A DNA stretch of 23,828 nucleotides from Thiotrichaceae bacterium (GTDB taxonomy: Bacteria > Pseudomonadota > Gammaproteobacteria > Thiotrichales > Thiotrichaceae), in NCBI GenBank assembly GCA_027008885.1, contig JALVDQ010000374.1:1-23828 (forward strand), written 5' to 3'. Shown here one piece after another: positions 9,878 through 18,962 of this stretch. Positions within the stretch are counted from its first letter, which is position 1. Each line of letters starts with the position of its first letter. A model generated the notes under the pieces. The model saw nothing but the letters and a program-made list of their open reading frames with translations. It ran no database searches and had not been told where the DNA came from. A program made the translations under genes and the position numbers.

Positions 9878-11134
9878 ATGCTTTTTATGAAAAAAATATT
9901 TCAAAAATGGGAAATAAAATTAATAGTTATCTCGTTACTATTTTTGACTGCACCAGCCCATGCAATGGTCTGGAAATCAGTAAATAGATGGGATGCCACA
10001 TGGGAAAAGCGTTATCAGCATTGGGTGAAAAATAATTGGACTGAAGATTTTTTCATGAATGAAAAAAAGCCCATTTATTATAAATTTTCGCATGATTGCG
10101 CTGATGCTGTATATGCCATGCGGCTAGTTTTTTCTTATGAAAACAGGTTGCCGTTTGTGATTCATAATCGGTCCAGACCGGGCAAAACGATTAGTAATGG
10201 TATGACACGCTGGGATAAGTATCCTGCGGCTAGACGTGTTCGCTATTTTCTTGATTATGTCGCTGATATGACAAGCACCAAAACACTGGCTCTTGATACA
10301 TACCCTATAGCGCTTGATGATATTAAACCTGGAGATATATATGCCGCTCCGGGCAAGCATTCTTACCAGATTGTTAATATTACAGAGTATGGCGTAGCTG
10401 AAGTTATGTCATCAACAACGCCTAAAGCACCCCGTTTTCTTGATAGGGTACCTTCGTTTCCATTTTATGTGCCTGAGGATTATAAGCATAAAAGAGACGG
10501 TTATCGTCGTTTTATACAGCCTCAAAATATTAGAAAACCTCTTTCAAAACAACCAGGTTATAGTGTTGAGCAGTATGATATTGCAAGAGCAGTGAATTAT
10601 AATTATGTGCGTTTTACTGATATTATCGCTAGCGCACTAGGGAAAAAGAAAGAAAGTCCAGACGAAAAGACGCTCAGGCTATTAATCGCACTGTGCATGT
10701 ATGCTAATGATCGGGCTGTTTATGTCTATGATGCTCTTTGGTACTTGCAGGAATTGAGGAAGAAAGGTCGTCGCTGCATGAACAGGAGAGAATATGACAA
10801 CTATTCAACTCCGTCGCGTGACAAACGCTTAAAGGCGTTTTTTAATGCAGTAAAAAATCATTATGAAAGGCATGCAAAATATAAACCCTGGACACAACCA
10901 CAGCGTTGGGCTCGCACTTTATTCTCTGCCAAACAACCTAGTCCGGCAGAAATTAAAGACCTTAATTCATTTTGTATGGTGCAGATGAGCCTGGGTGAAA
11001 AATATTTTATTCCGTTACGAGATTTGCGCCAGAATATAGCTGCAGGAAAAGTTATTTCAGATCCACATGCACCTCTTGAATACAGGTGGGGGGTGCAGTC
11101 AAAACCTTACAGACCAAGATGCAAGACCTACTGA
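9878..11134 (+). CDS. Secreted protein of unrecognised family, possible papain-like (NlpC/P60-like) hydrolase
   Basis: I do not recognise this 418-residue protein. It has a Sec signal (basic start, hydrophobic LIVISLLFL, cleavage after APAHA near residue 29). The mature N-terminal half contains FSHDCADAVYA with Cys74 at the start of a predicted helix. About 87 residues later comes a GDIYAAPGKHSYQIVNI block with His161. A Cys in a DC..A helix followed by GD and a His before a hydrophobic strand is the layout of NlpC/P60 and CHAP cysteine amidases, so a periplasmic or secreted cell-wall hydrolase fold is inferred. The second half is helical, basic and tyrosine-rich, with four further cysteines and no known motif. 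It appears to be a single-gene unit. ATG 9878 has AAGG 13 bases upstream, and ATG 9887 is an alternative. Confidence 0.8.
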   Translation: MLFMKKIFQKWEIKLIVISLLFLTAPAHAMVWKSVNRWDATWEKRYQHWVKNNWTEDFFMNEKKPIYYKFSHDCADAVYAMRLVFSYENRLPFVIHNRSRPGKTISNGMTRWDKYPAARRVRYFLDYVADMTSTKTLALDTYPIALDDIKPGDIYAAPGKHSYQIVNITEYGVAEVMSSTTPKAPRFLDRVPSFPFYVPEDYKHKRDGYRRFIQPQNIRKPLSKQPGYSVEQYDIARAVNYNYVRFTDIIASALGKKKESPDEKTLRLLIALCMYANDRAVYVYDALWYLQELRKKGRRCMNRREYDNYSTPSRDKRLKAFFNAVKNHYERHAKYKPWTQPQRWARTLFSAKQPSPAEIKDLNSFCMVQMSLGEKYFIPLRDLRQNIAAGKVISDPHAPLEYRWGVQSKPYRPRCKTY

Positions 11135-11150
11135 TAGCTACGAGTAGCTA
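11135..11150 (+). other. Perfect 7-bp hairpin directly after the secreted-protein gene
   Basis: TAGCTAC and GTAGCTA with a two-base loop start immediately after the TGA. There is no T run behind it, so it could be an RNA 3'-end stabiliser or a poor terminator rather than a standard one. Confidence 0.35.
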
Positions 11151-11234
11151 TGAGTGAATAATTTCGACAGGTTTTGCTCACTATCGACAAATAAATTAAC
11201 ACAAGTACAAGCTCCCTTCCTGTAAATACACTAT

Positions 11235-11272
11235 ACTTGGAAATCTGTTCGACAACGGGCAGATTTCCAAGT
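11235..11272. promoter_or_regulatory. Perfect 13-bp inverted repeat upstream of the Crp/Fnr gene, possible operator or leader hairpin
   Basis: ACTTGGAAATCTG (11235-11247) and CAGATTTCCAAGT (11260-11272) are exact inverted copies separated by 12 bases, ending 17 bases before the GTG start of the regulator. A TATACT at 11232-11237 overlaps the left arm and could be a -10 box, though no good -35 is seen. The arms do not resemble the FNR (TTGAT) or CRP (TGTGA) half-site. Confidence 0.55.
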
Positions 11273-11289
11273 TACAGTTTTAAATATGG

Positions 11290-12000
11290 GTGTCTATGCG
11301 AACGATCAATCATAAAGAAGCCTGGCAGGGGGTTGCGAATTGTAGTGAATGCTCAATTCGAAATTCTGTATTATTTGCGGGTTTGACAGAAGATGAATTT
11401 AAAAAAATACATCAGCCGATTGATCAATTTCAGTTAGGTGCTGATAGCAAACTCTACGGGGTTGGCGATGAAGCAAAATATATGTATACCATTCGCAGTG
11501 GACTGGTAAAGCTTGTCCATTATATGCCTGACGGCACTCAAAGAATAGTTCGCTTGTTAAAAGCCTCCGATGTTTTAGGTCTGGAAGCAGTTCTCGATCC
11601 GACATACAAGCATGACGCAATCACCCTGCAAGACACCGAGATATGTCGTTATCCGGCGGTAGCAGTGAATGAATTTTCCCGGACAAATCCAAAATTGCAC
11701 TATGAAATGATGTCTCGCTGGCAGCGCGCCCTTGACGAAGCGGATTCATGGGTTACCCAGTTGTCTACAGGCACATCCAGACAGCGCGTGGCCCGTTTGA
11801 TTCTGCTGCTGGCAAAAGGAAATGACGATCATAGCTGCTCACTAATAGGTCGTGAAGATATGGGTGCTATGTTAGGTATTACGACAGAAACAGCAAGTCG
11901 TACTATCGCCAGTTTTAAAAGAGAAAAACTTTTGCGGAAAATTACATTAACTTCATATCAATGTGATGTAGAGCGTTTGCAACAAATAAGTTACGGTTAA
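11290..12000 (+). CDS. Crp/Fnr-family transcriptional regulator, FNR-like with an incomplete cysteine set
   Basis: The 236-residue protein has an N-terminal cysteine motif, a cyclic-nucleotide-binding-type beta barrel (about 45-125), a dimer helix and a C-terminal winged helix-turn-helix. The recognition helix TETASRTIASFK has Glu200, Ser203 and Arg204, the residues that in FNR read TTGAT half-sites. FNR holds its 4Fe-4S cluster with three N-terminal cysteines (CxxCx5C) and one in the barrel. Here Cys18, Cys21 and Cys119 align with three of these, but the third position is Val27. Either the cluster is altered or the protein senses something else. The start is GTG 11290 or ATG 11296, and neither has a strong ribosome binding site. 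A perfect inverted repeat lies just upstream, suggesting self-regulation by inference. Confidence 0.88.
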   Translation: MSMRTINHKEAWQGVANCSECSIRNSVLFAGLTEDEFKKIHQPIDQFQLGADSKLYGVGDEAKYMYTIRSGLVKLVHYMPDGTQRIVRLLKASDVLGLEAVLDPTYKHDAITLQDTEICRYPAVAVNEFSRTNPKLHYEMMSRWQRALDEADSWVTQLSTGTSRQRVARLILLLAKGNDDHSCSLIGREDMGAMLGITTETASRTIASFKREKLLRKITLTSYQCDVERLQQISYG

Positions 12001-12044
12001 TAATGCGTTACAGTGGCAAAGGATAGGGCAGGGCATAGCACGGT

Positions 12045-12092
12045 ATGTAGCCCGTATGAAGCCTTGCGGAATACGGGAAACGCGGGCTACAT
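12045..12092. repeat. REP-like palindrome downstream of the Crp/Fnr gene
   Basis: ATGTAGCCCG at 12045-12054 is exactly inverted at 12083-12092 (CGGGCTACAT). A second inner pair, CCGTAT (12052-12057) and ATACGG (12071-12076), overlaps it, giving two alternative hairpins. GTAGCCCG..GAAG..CGGG palindromes are a common dispersed type in gammaproteobacteria. It could end or stabilise the regulator transcript. Confidence 0.65.
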
Positions 12093-12103
12093 GGGTTGTT
12101 GTT

Positions 12104-12171
12104 CACTGCTCCCGTGTTTCGTTCCTCAATACAGGTTGCCCAAAAATATATAAAAAACAGGGGGGATGGGT
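12104..12171 (-). repeat. Dispersed C-rich repeat, long form
   Basis: On the minus strand, ACCCATCCCCCC then TGTTTTTTATATATTTTTGG (12171 down to 12140) is the 32-base core found elsewhere in the window. It continues into 31 bases (12134-12104, starting CTGTATTGAGGAACG) that match 18999-19029 at 28 of 31 positions. The repeat unit is therefore about 67 bases in two copies, and the core alone is shared by the others. Confidence 0.8.
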
Positions 12172-12258
12172 AGCAGAAGATAGAGAACACCCTTGGGCAG
12201 CCGACGTTCCAGGTCTATACAATGCACAATCTGGGTAGATAATATTATAAAATATCAC

Positions 12259-12287
12259 TTGATATTATATAAAAGCACCTCTATAAT
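12259..12287 (+). promoter_or_regulatory. Near-consensus sigma70 promoter of the tRNA-fMet / rimP-nusA operon
   Basis: TTGATA (12259-12264) and a perfect TATAAT (12282-12287) have the ideal 17-base spacing, in AT-rich surroundings. Transcription would begin near 12294, a few bases before the mature tRNA. Confidence 0.8.
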
Positions 12288-12300
12288 TTGCCACCTCTGA

Positions 12301-12377
<77 letters not shown>

Positions 12378-12423
12378 AATAAAAAGAAGGCACATTGATA
12401 GTGTGAACAGTGTGCTTTCATAT

Positions 12424-12453
12424 AAAAAAGCCCCGTTTAAACGGGGCTTTTTT
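12424..12453 (+). terminator. Strong rho-independent terminator or attenuator between tRNA-fMet and rimP
   Basis: A perfect 30-base palindrome: AAAAAAGCCCCGTTT followed by its exact complement, ending in a T run. No other promoter is obvious before rimP. Read-through into the translation-factor genes would therefore be limited here, and NusA could feed back on it. That control is an inference. Confidence 0.9.
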
Positions 12454-12651
12454 ATTACCTGAAAAAAGTCAATGGACGAGCTTCTTACCCGTCTAACTGA
12501 CTTTTGGCTCCAGTTCGAGCGTTCTCAAATTATTGCGTAGAATGGCTATGCGTCTCTTGAGAAAACTTAATCTGAAATAAAATTTTGCCTTGCACTGCCT
12601 GCTTCAGGTGCTGCCAGGCAGTGTTTTTCATCCCTAAGGAAGTTATATATA

Positions 12652-13095
12652 TTGCAAAATGCACTAGATAATCTGGTAAAAAACACCGTTGAAGGTTTGG
12701 GCTATCAGGTGTGGGGCTATGAATACAGACCCCACTCCGAGAGTGCCCTGTTGCGTATTTTTATCGAAAAAGAGGGCGGTATCAGCATAGAAGATTGTGC
12801 CAATGTGAGTCGCCAGTTAGGTGCCGTGCTTGATGTTGAGAATATCATACCGGTTGCCTATGTTTTGGAAGTATCCTCTCCTGGTATGGACAGGGTACTG
12901 TTTACTCTCGAGCAATATCAGGATTATATCGGCGAGAAAATAAAATTACGCACACAGACACCAATAGAAGAACGCAGAAATTTTAAAGGTTATCTTATAA
13001 AAACAAGCGACTCTATTGTCACCATTAAAGTAGATAATCAGGAATTTGAGATTCCGTTTGAATCGATTGATCGTGCCAGACTGGTTCTGGACTGA
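12652..13095 (+). CDS. rimP: Ribosome maturation factor RimP
   Basis: RimP helps mature the 30S ribosomal subunit. The 147-residue product has the two-domain form: an N-terminal alpha/beta part (VEGLGYQVWGYEY, then LRIFIEKEGGISIEDCANVS) and the conserved LEVSSPGMDRVL at about 77-88, followed by a small C-terminal beta barrel. The start is TTG, chosen because AAGGAAG (12636-12642) lies nine bases upstream and no ATG or GTG sits sensibly in frame. The rare start codon may keep its level low. It is 24 bases before nusA. Confidence 0.94.
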   Translation: MQNALDNLVKNTVEGLGYQVWGYEYRPHSESALLRIFIEKEGGISIEDCANVSRQLGAVLDVENIIPVAYVLEVSSPGMDRVLFTLEQYQDYIGEKIKLRTQTPIEERRNFKGYLIKTSDSIVTIKVDNQEFEIPFESIDRARLVLD

Positions 13096-13119
13096 TCATC
13101 ATAATCTAAAGGTTAAACC

Positions 13120-14631
13120 ATGAGCAAAGAAATACTATATGTTGTAGATGCGGTTTCTAACGAAAAAAACCTGGATCCGGAAGATATTTTTGAAGCCGTA
13201 GAAATAGCAATTGCTACGGCTTCACGGAAACGCTACGGTATGGAAAAGGACTTTCGTGTTGACATTGATCGTGAAACAGGTAATTACGACACATTTCGTC
13301 GCTGGGAAATCATGGATGATGAAGATCCAAATTTTGAATCGCCGGAGCGCCATATTCTAAAAAGCTATGCTGATAATAGAAACCTTGGTTTGGAAGTTGG
13401 TGAATTTCTGGAAGAACAGGTGGAATCCATTGAATTTGGACGTATTACGGCGCAAATTGCAAAACAGGTTATCATGCAAAAAGTTCGCCAGGCAGAACGT
13501 CAAAAAATGGCAGAGGCATTCAGGGACAGCGTTGGAAAAATTGTTCTGGGAACAGTCAAGCGAGTTGACCGGCGAGGCATTGTGCTTGATTTGGGCGAAA
13601 ACAGTGAGGCAATCATTCCACGAGAAATGATGATCCCACGTGAAATTGCGCGTGTAGGAGACCGGATGCGCGGTATTCTCCATGAAATAAATGAAGAAGG
13701 GCGTGGCGGACCAAAAATGATCGTATCACGCATAGACGAAGAATTTCTGGTTGAGCTGGTAAAGCTTGAGGTACCTGAAATAGGACAGGAACTTATTGAT
13801 ATTATGGGAGCTGCACGCGACCCTGGTTCACGCTCTAAAATAGCAGTACGCGCCAATGTACCTAACCTTGATCCCGTAGGAGCCTGCGTTGGAATGCGTG
13901 GTTCACGCATCCAGACAGTAACAAATGAGTTAAACAACGAACGCGTTGATATCATCCCCTGGGATGAAGACATAGCACGTTTTGTAATAAATGCAATGCA
14001 ACCTGCTGAAGTCTTGTCTATTGTCATTGACGAAGACAAGAAGAGTATGGATATTGGTGTTGATGAAGAAATGCTTGCCCAGGCAATTGGCAAGGGAGGG
14101 CAAAATGTACGCCTTGCGAGTAAACTAACCGGCTGGACACTCAATGTAATGAGTGAAGAGGCAGCCGAAAACAAAAGTCGAAGTGAACAAAACATACTGA
14201 TTTCACTGTTTGCTGAAAAACTAGATGTTGATGAAGAAGTTGCCAGTATTTTGGTCGAGGAAGGCTTTACCAGTCTGGATGAAGTTGCCTATGTTCCAAC
14301 AGACGAATTTCTTAAAATTGAAGAATTTGATGAAGAAATTATTGAAGAACTCAGAAGTCGTGCTCGTAATGCCCTGCTTGCCCTTGCCATAACGGGTGAG
14401 GGAGGCAAACCGGCGCAAGACCTGCTTGAGATGAAAGGTATGAATAACGCACTGGCTCAGCTTTTGGCGAGTCATGGAATTTGTACCATGGAAGATCTTG
14501 CTGAACAGTCAACCGATGAACTTGTCGAGCTTGAAGGTATAGATGAAGAGCTGGCAGCAACACTGATCATGACTGCACGAGAGCCGTGGTTTGCTGAAGC
14601 CGATGCAGAAGAATCCGCTTCAAATGCGTAA
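13120..14631 (+). CDS. nusA: Transcription termination/antitermination factor NusA
   Basis: NusA binds RNA polymerase and nascent RNA to modulate pausing, termination and antitermination. The 503-residue product shows the full gammaproteobacterial layout. There is an N-terminal polymerase-binding domain (1 to about 125), an S1 domain (about 135-200, GTVKRVDRRGIVLDLG), and KH1 with GMRG at 258-261. KH2 follows with GKGG at 324-327. Two acidic C-terminal repeats lie at about 365-425 and 440-495. The acidic repeats, absent from many other bacteria, support a gammaproteobacterial or related origin. It lies 24 bases after rimP and 20 before infB. Confidence 0.98.
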   Translation: MSKEILYVVDAVSNEKNLDPEDIFEAVEIAIATASRKRYGMEKDFRVDIDRETGNYDTFRRWEIMDDEDPNFESPERHILKSYADNRNLGLEVGEFLEEQVESIEFGRITAQIAKQVIMQKVRQAERQKMAEAFRDSVGKIVLGTVKRVDRRGIVLDLGENSEAIIPREMMIPREIARVGDRMRGILHEINEEGRGGPKMIVSRIDEEFLVELVKLEVPEIGQELIDIMGAARDPGSRSKIAVRANVPNLDPVGACVGMRGSRIQTVTNELNNERVDIIPWDEDIARFVINAMQPAEVLSIVIDEDKKSMDIGVDEEMLAQAIGKGGQNVRLASKLTGWTLNVMSEEAAENKSRSEQNILISLFAEKLDVDEEVASILVEEGFTSLDEVAYVPTDEFLKIEEFDEEIIEELRSRARNALLALAITGEGGKPAQDLLEMKGMNNALAQLLASHGICTMEDLAEQSTDELVELEGIDEELAATLIMTAREPWFAEADAEESASNA

Positions 14632-14651
14632 ACCAACAGGAGATAGAATAG

Positions 14652-17510
14652 ATGTCAGAAACAAGTATAAAACAGCTCGCTGAATTAATTGGGGCTCCTG
14701 TTGAAACTCTGTTACAACAGTTGCAGGATGCTGGAATTAGTGCCGCAGGTGCTGACGATAGTATTAGCGATGCAGATAAACTAAAGTTGCTCGAGCATAT
14801 CCGTCAGGCTCAAAAGCCGGCGGGTGCGACAAGCAAAAAACCAACAGGCAAAATCTCTCTGAAACGTCGTACAACCAGTGAAATTAATGTAGCAAACTCA
14901 CATGGTAAATCCAGTGTTTCTGTTGAAGTCAGACGCAAAAAAAGTTTTGCGCGTCCCGCGCCTGTTAGTGCGCCTGCCACTGAGGAAATTACTGAAGATA
15001 CGGATATTTCAGCTAACAGGACAGATGACCTTGCAGAACAGTTAGCCAGAGAAAGGCAAGCCAGGGAAGCCGCTGTTATCGCCAAACGCAAGCAAAGCAA
15101 AAATAAAAAAGTAGTCAGGGAGCAGCCTGAAAATACCGAAACAGAGGACAAAAAAGAGCCAGAAGAAAAGGCTGTATCTGCGAAACCCGTATCTGCGAAA
15201 GAACAAAATATTGAAGAAGAGGATAGCGGTGTAGCAGCTACAGCTGCGAATACTCCAGAAGTTGATGCTGAAGCCCCAGTTTCTGAAGCTAAGGCAAAAA
15301 CACAAGAAGCCGCAGAAGATGTTGCCGCAAAACAGGCAGAAGCAGAGGCAGAGGCGACAGAAAAGAAAGCAGAAACGCTTGCGGAAGAAGAAAAGCCTGC
15401 CGAGCCACCGAGGCAACTTAGCCCCAAAGAAATGCGCGAAGAACTGGCTAAAAGGGCGCGTGAAGAAGCCTCTGCCATGTTTAAGCGGCGTGCGTCTCCT
15501 ACCAAATCAAAACCCAGACCCGTTGCAGAAGCTTCTTCTGCTGAAAAAACAGGCGATACGACAGCAACCCCGGCGAATGCAAATAAAGCCAAGAAAAAGC
15601 CATTTCAGGGACGTTCAGCCGGGCCAGGACAACTGCATATTAAAAACGGGCAGGGCAGTCGTCGCAAGAAAAAGGGAAAACGCTCCAGACAGGTTAAAAT
15701 TGATCAATCGACCGAACATGCTTTTGAGAAACCGACAGCACCCGTTGTACGCAAGATTGAAGTGCCCGAGACCATTGTTGTTTCAGAGCTGGCACAAAAG
15801 CTTTCGGTAAAAGGAGCTGATGTCATTCGTGCCATGATGGATATGGGAGTCATGGCAACAATCAATCAGGTTATTGATCAGGATACCGCAATCCTCATTG
15901 CCGAGGAAATGGGGCATATTGCAAAACCAGCGAAAACAGAGGAAGAGCAAAGCTCAATAGAATCTTTACTTGAAGATACCAGCAAATATGAAGTAGTGCC
16001 GCGTGCTCCGGTTGTCACCATTATGGGTCATGTTGATCATGGTAAAACTTCATTACTTGATTATATCCGTAACAGCCGTGTAGCTTCTGGAGAAGCAGGC
16101 GGCATAACGCAACATATCGGTGCCTATCAGGTAACGACAGACAACGGTACAATCTCTTTTCTGGATACCCCGGGTCACGCGGCATTCTCGCAAATGCGTG
16201 AACGCGGTGCAAAAACAACAGACATCGTTATTCTGGTCGTTGCGGCTGATGATGGTGTTATGCCGCAAACCGAGGAAGCAATCAAGCATACCCGTGCTGC
16301 CGGTGTTCCGTTAATTGTGGCAATTAACAAAATCGACAAGGCAGCAGCAGACCCCGACAAGGTAAAAAGTGAACTGGCAAACTACGAAGTAGTCCCGGAA
16401 GACTGGGGTGGTGAAGATGTCTTCGTCAATGTTTCAGCTAAAACAGGTGAAGGCATAGATGATCTGCTTGAGTCAATTCTGCTGGTTGCAGAAGTGCTGG
16501 AGCTTAAAGCACGCACACAAGGTCCGGCAAAAGGTACAATCATTGAATCACGCATAGAAAAGGGTCGTGGAGCGGTTGCAACGGTACTGGTTCAGGAAGG
16601 AACGCTGAAAAAAGGCGACGTGGTATTGGCTGGCTCAGAATTTGGTCGTATTCGTGCGATTATTAATGATATGGGCAAAACAATCAGCGAAGCAGGTCCT
16701 TCCATGCCGGTTGAAATCCTTGGCTTGTCCGGCACACCTTATGCTGGCGATGATCTAGTGGTGATGAAAAACGAGCGACGTGCCCGTGAAATCGCAGAAC
16801 AGCGCCATGAAAAAGAGCGTGAGGCAAGGTTCTCTGCGCAACAGGCTGCCAAACTCGATGCCATGTTTGAAAAAATGCAGAATACAGATAAATCAACACT
16901 GCCAATTCTGTTAAAAGCAGACGTGCACGGTTCCCTGGAAGCGATTAAAAGCTCATTGATGGCGTTATCAACACCTGAAGTTGCAGTACAAATTATTTCT
17001 TCTGGCGTGGGCGGTTTGAGCGAAACCGATATAAATCGCGCAATTGCTGCCGGAGCCGTTATTATCGGCTTTAATGTACGGGCGGATGCTGCGGCAAGAC
17101 AACTTGCTGCGGAGTCAGATGTTGAAATTCGCTACTACAGTATTATCTATGAACTCATTGACGATATTCGTGATGCCATGAGCGGCTTGCTGAAACCCGA
17201 GCTGCGTGAAGAACTCATAGGTATTGCAGAAGTTAAAAGCGTCTTTACCGGATCAGGCTTTGGTAATATTGCGGGCTGTCTGGTGGTTGAAGGCAAGGTC
17301 AAAAAAGACGAACCGATTCGCGTTCTGCGAAATGACGTTGTTATTTACGAAGGTGTGCTGGAATCACTGCGCCGCCATCAGGATGATGTCAAGGAAGTCA
17401 ATATGGGTACCGAGTGCGGTATCGGTGTGAAAAACTATGACGATGTGCAACCAGGCGACCTGATTGAAGTCTTTAGTCGCACCGAAATCAAGCGTTCACT
17501 GGATACATAA
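14652..17510 (+). CDS. infB: Translation initiation factor IF-2
   Basis: IF-2 is the GTPase that places initiator fMet-tRNA on the ribosome, fitting the tRNA-fMet gene at the head of this operon. The 952-residue product is somewhat longer than E. coli IF-2 (890). It has an N-terminal IF2_N subdomain (1-55), a long charged Ala/Glu/Lys linker (about 60-345) that accounts for the extra length, and a second IF2_N (about 355-430). The GTPase domain has G1 GHVDHGKT at 459-466, G3 DTPGH at 505-509 and G4 NKID at 559-562, followed by the C1/C2 domains. GGAG at 14639-14642 is the ribosome binding site. Confidence 0.98.
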   Translation: MSETSIKQLAELIGAPVETLLQQLQDAGISAAGADDSISDADKLKLLEHIRQAQKPAGATSKKPTGKISLKRRTTSEINVANSHGKSSVSVEVRRKKSFARPAPVSAPATEEITEDTDISANRTDDLAEQLARERQAREAAVIAKRKQSKNKKVVREQPENTETEDKKEPEEKAVSAKPVSAKEQNIEEEDSGVAATAANTPEVDAEAPVSEAKAKTQEAAEDVAAKQAEAEAEATEKKAETLAEEEKPAEPPRQLSPKEMREELAKRAREEASAMFKRRASPTKSKPRPVAEASSAEKTGDTTATPANANKAKKKPFQGRSAGPGQLHIKNGQGSRRKKKGKRSRQVKIDQSTEHAFEKPTAPVVRKIEVPETIVVSELAQKLSVKGADVIRAMMDMGVMATINQVIDQDTAILIAEEMGHIAKPAKTEEEQSSIESLLEDTSKYEVVPRAPVVTIMGHVDHGKTSLLDYIRNSRVASGEAGGITQHIGAYQVTTDNGTISFLDTPGHAAFSQMRERGAKTTDIVILVVAADDGVMPQTEEAIKHTRAAGVPLIVAINKIDKAAADPDKVKSELANYEVVPEDWGGEDVFVNVSAKTGEGIDDLLESILLVAEVLELKARTQGPAKGTIIESRIEKGRGAVATVLVQEGTLKKGDVVLAGSEFGRIRAIINDMGKTISEAGPSMPVEILGLSGTPYAGDDLVVMKNERRAREIAEQRHEKEREARFSAQQAAKLDAMFEKMQNTDKSTLPILLKADVHGSLEAIKSSLMALSTPEVAVQIISSGVGGLSETDINRAIAAGAVIIGFNVRADAAARQLAAESDVEIRYYSIIYELIDDIRDAMSGLLKPELREELIGIAEVKSVFTGSGFGNIAGCLVVEGKVKKDEPIRVLRNDVVIYEGVLESLRRHQDDVKEVNMGTECGIGVKNYDDVQPGDLIEVFSRTEIKRSLDT

Positions 17511-17515
17511 TAACT

Positions 17516-17872
17516 ATGCCATACGATTATTCCCGTACAGACCGTGTTGGCGAACAGATCAAGCGTGAGCTTGCCATGCTAATCCGTAATGAAGTCAAAG
17601 ACCCGCGGGTTAGCATGGTGAGCATACTTGATGTTGAAGTCACAAAAGACCTGTCACAGGCAAAAGTCTATTTTGATTCATTGAATCCATCCGAGCATGA
17701 AGCATGTGAAGAGGGCTTAAACAATGCTTCAGGTTTTTTGCGTCGTGAACTTGGACGGCTTGTCAAACTACGCAACACGCCTTCACTAAGCTTTATCTAT
17801 GATGATACCGAACAGCGCGCAAATGACCTTGCACATCTGATTGATCAAGCCGTAAAATCTGACAAAAAATAA
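17516..17872 (+). CDS. rbfA: 30S ribosome-binding factor RbfA
   Basis: RbfA binds the pre-30S particle and assists 16S 5'-end maturation and cold adaptation. The 118-residue product is a single KH-like domain opening with RTDRVGEQIKRELAMLI and carrying VKDPRVSMVSILDVEVTKDLS at about 25-45, the most conserved block of the family. The start lies five bases after the infB stop and has no clear ribosome binding site, so translation probably depends on ribosomes finishing infB. It precedes truB by 24 bases. Confidence 0.95.
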   Translation: MPYDYSRTDRVGEQIKRELAMLIRNEVKDPRVSMVSILDVEVTKDLSQAKVYFDSLNPSEHEACEEGLNNASGFLRRELGRLVKLRNTPSLSFIYDDTEQRANDLAHLIDQAVKSDKK

Positions 17873-17896
17873 CAACAGTAAAGAGTAAAGCAGCGC

Positions 17897-18805
17897 GTGG
17901 CAAGACGAACAAAGGGCAAGGATGTTAATGGTATTTTATTACTCGACAAGCCACTTGGTATAAGCTCTAATGCCGCCCTGCAAAAGGTGCGCTATCTCTT
18001 TAATGCAAAAAAAGCAGGGCATACCGGGAGTCTCGATCCCCTGGCTAGTGGCGTTCTTCCAGTTTGTTTTGGCGAGGCGAGCAAAGTGACGTCTTACCTG
18101 CTTGATTCCGACAAGCGTTATATTTGCACACTGCAACTTGGTCAGACAACAACAACAGGTGACAAGGAAGGCGATATTCTGCAAAGCCGTGATGTCGATT
18201 CATTTGATAAGCCTAAAATAGAAGCCATCCTGGAAAGATTCAGAGGCGAAATAGAGCAAATACCACCCATGCATTCCGCCCTGAAACACAATGGACAACC
18301 CCTCTACAAGCTGGCGCGGCAAGGCATCGAAATCAAGCGTAAAACACGTCAGGTCACAATCCATGAACTCATCCTGGCAGACTATACGGAAGATACACTA
18401 ACGCTTGATATAAAATGCAGCAAGGGAACCTATATACGCACCCTGGCAGAAGACATTGGTGAAGCACTTGGATGCGGTGCGCACCTGAGTATGCTAAGGC
18501 GAACCGAAGTAGCACCGTTTGACTGCAAGCACATCCATACGCTTGAAGACATTGAGCGACTATCAAAAGAAAATAAATTATCTGATGTTTTACTCCCCAT
18601 AGACAGCGCCCTGCCAAATCTGCCCAAACTGATATTAACGGACGCAGAAGCGACTCGCATAAAAAATGGTCTAAAAGTCAGCAAGACAAAGCTTCCAGAC
18701 GCATCACTGCTGCGGCTCTATATGACAAATGGTGATTTTATCGGCATCGGAAGACGCGCAGCAGAAAACCAACTGGCAGCAAAACGACTAATGCGTACAA
18801 ATTAA
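17897..18805 (+). CDS. truB: tRNA pseudouridine(55) synthase TruB
   Basis: TruB isomerises uridine 55 in the T loop of tRNAs. The 302-residue product contains HTGSLDPLASGVLPVC with the catalytic Asp47, the ILLLDKPLGISSN opening, the CSKGTYIRTLAEDIG motif at about 174-188, and a C-terminal PUA-like part. Start is GTG; AAGAGTAAAG upstream is a weak ribosome binding site. It is the last gene of the run here. E. coli continues into rpsO and pnp, but a dispersed repeat begins seven bases after this stop and the next gene is convergent. Confidence 0.95.
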   Translation: MARRTKGKDVNGILLLDKPLGISSNAALQKVRYLFNAKKAGHTGSLDPLASGVLPVCFGEASKVTSYLLDSDKRYICTLQLGQTTTTGDKEGDILQSRDVDSFDKPKIEAILERFRGEIEQIPPMHSALKHNGQPLYKLARQGIEIKRKTRQVTIHELILADYTEDTLTLDIKCSKGTYIRTLAEDIGEALGCGAHLSMLRRTEVAPFDCKHIHTLEDIERLSKENKLSDVLLPIDSALPNLPKLILTDAEATRIKNGLKVSKTKLPDASLLRLYMTNGDFIGIGRRAAENQLAAKRLMRTN

Positions 18806-18811
18806 ACAGAT

Positions 18812-18843
18812 ACCCATCCCCCCTGTTTTTTATATATTTTTGG
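18812..18843 (+). repeat. Dispersed C-rich repeat, core copy after truB
   Basis: ACCCATCCCCCC followed by TGTTTTTTATATATTTTTGG, identical over its 32 bases to the minus-strand copy at 12140-12171. It starts seven bases after the truB stop. The partial continuation (GGTAAGCTGTGTTGAG) resembles the long form and is then lost at the palindrome at 18863. Confidence 0.85.
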
Positions 18844-18862
18844 GTAAGCTGTGTTGAGTTGC

Positions 18863-18930
18863 GTAGGGTTGGTGTAGCCGTGCGAAACCAACCGAATCTT
18901 GGTTGGTTGCGTAAACTCCACCAACCCTAC
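18863..18930. repeat. Palindromic dispersed element between truB and nhaA
   Basis: GTAGGGTTGGTG at 18863-18874 is exactly inverted at 18919-18930, and AACCAACC (18886-18893) pairs with GGTTGGTT (18901-18908) inside it. The whole would fold into one hairpin of nearly 70 bases. It sits between two direct copies of the C-rich repeat and between convergent genes, where it could act as a bidirectional terminator. Confidence 0.7.
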
Positions 18931-18962
18931 AATTACATGCTCCGTCTTCTGTCCTCTGCTAC

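Noticed and set aside
12056..12238. Small opposing reading frames downstream of the FNR-like gene
   Set aside because: Both lie over a palindrome and a dispersed repeat and match no protein pattern.
13500..14195. Antisense reading frame (231 codons) opposite nusA
   Set aside because: The sense strand encodes a clearly conserved NusA S1/KH region; the antisense product is Ser/Arg/Ile-rich with no recognisable motif or ribosome binding site.
14810..15592. Long antisense reading frame (260 codons) opposite infB
   Set aside because: It mirrors the Ala/Glu/Lys-rich IF-2 linker; the product is a low-complexity Ser/Ala/Val protein with no start context, an expected by-product of the linker codon bias.
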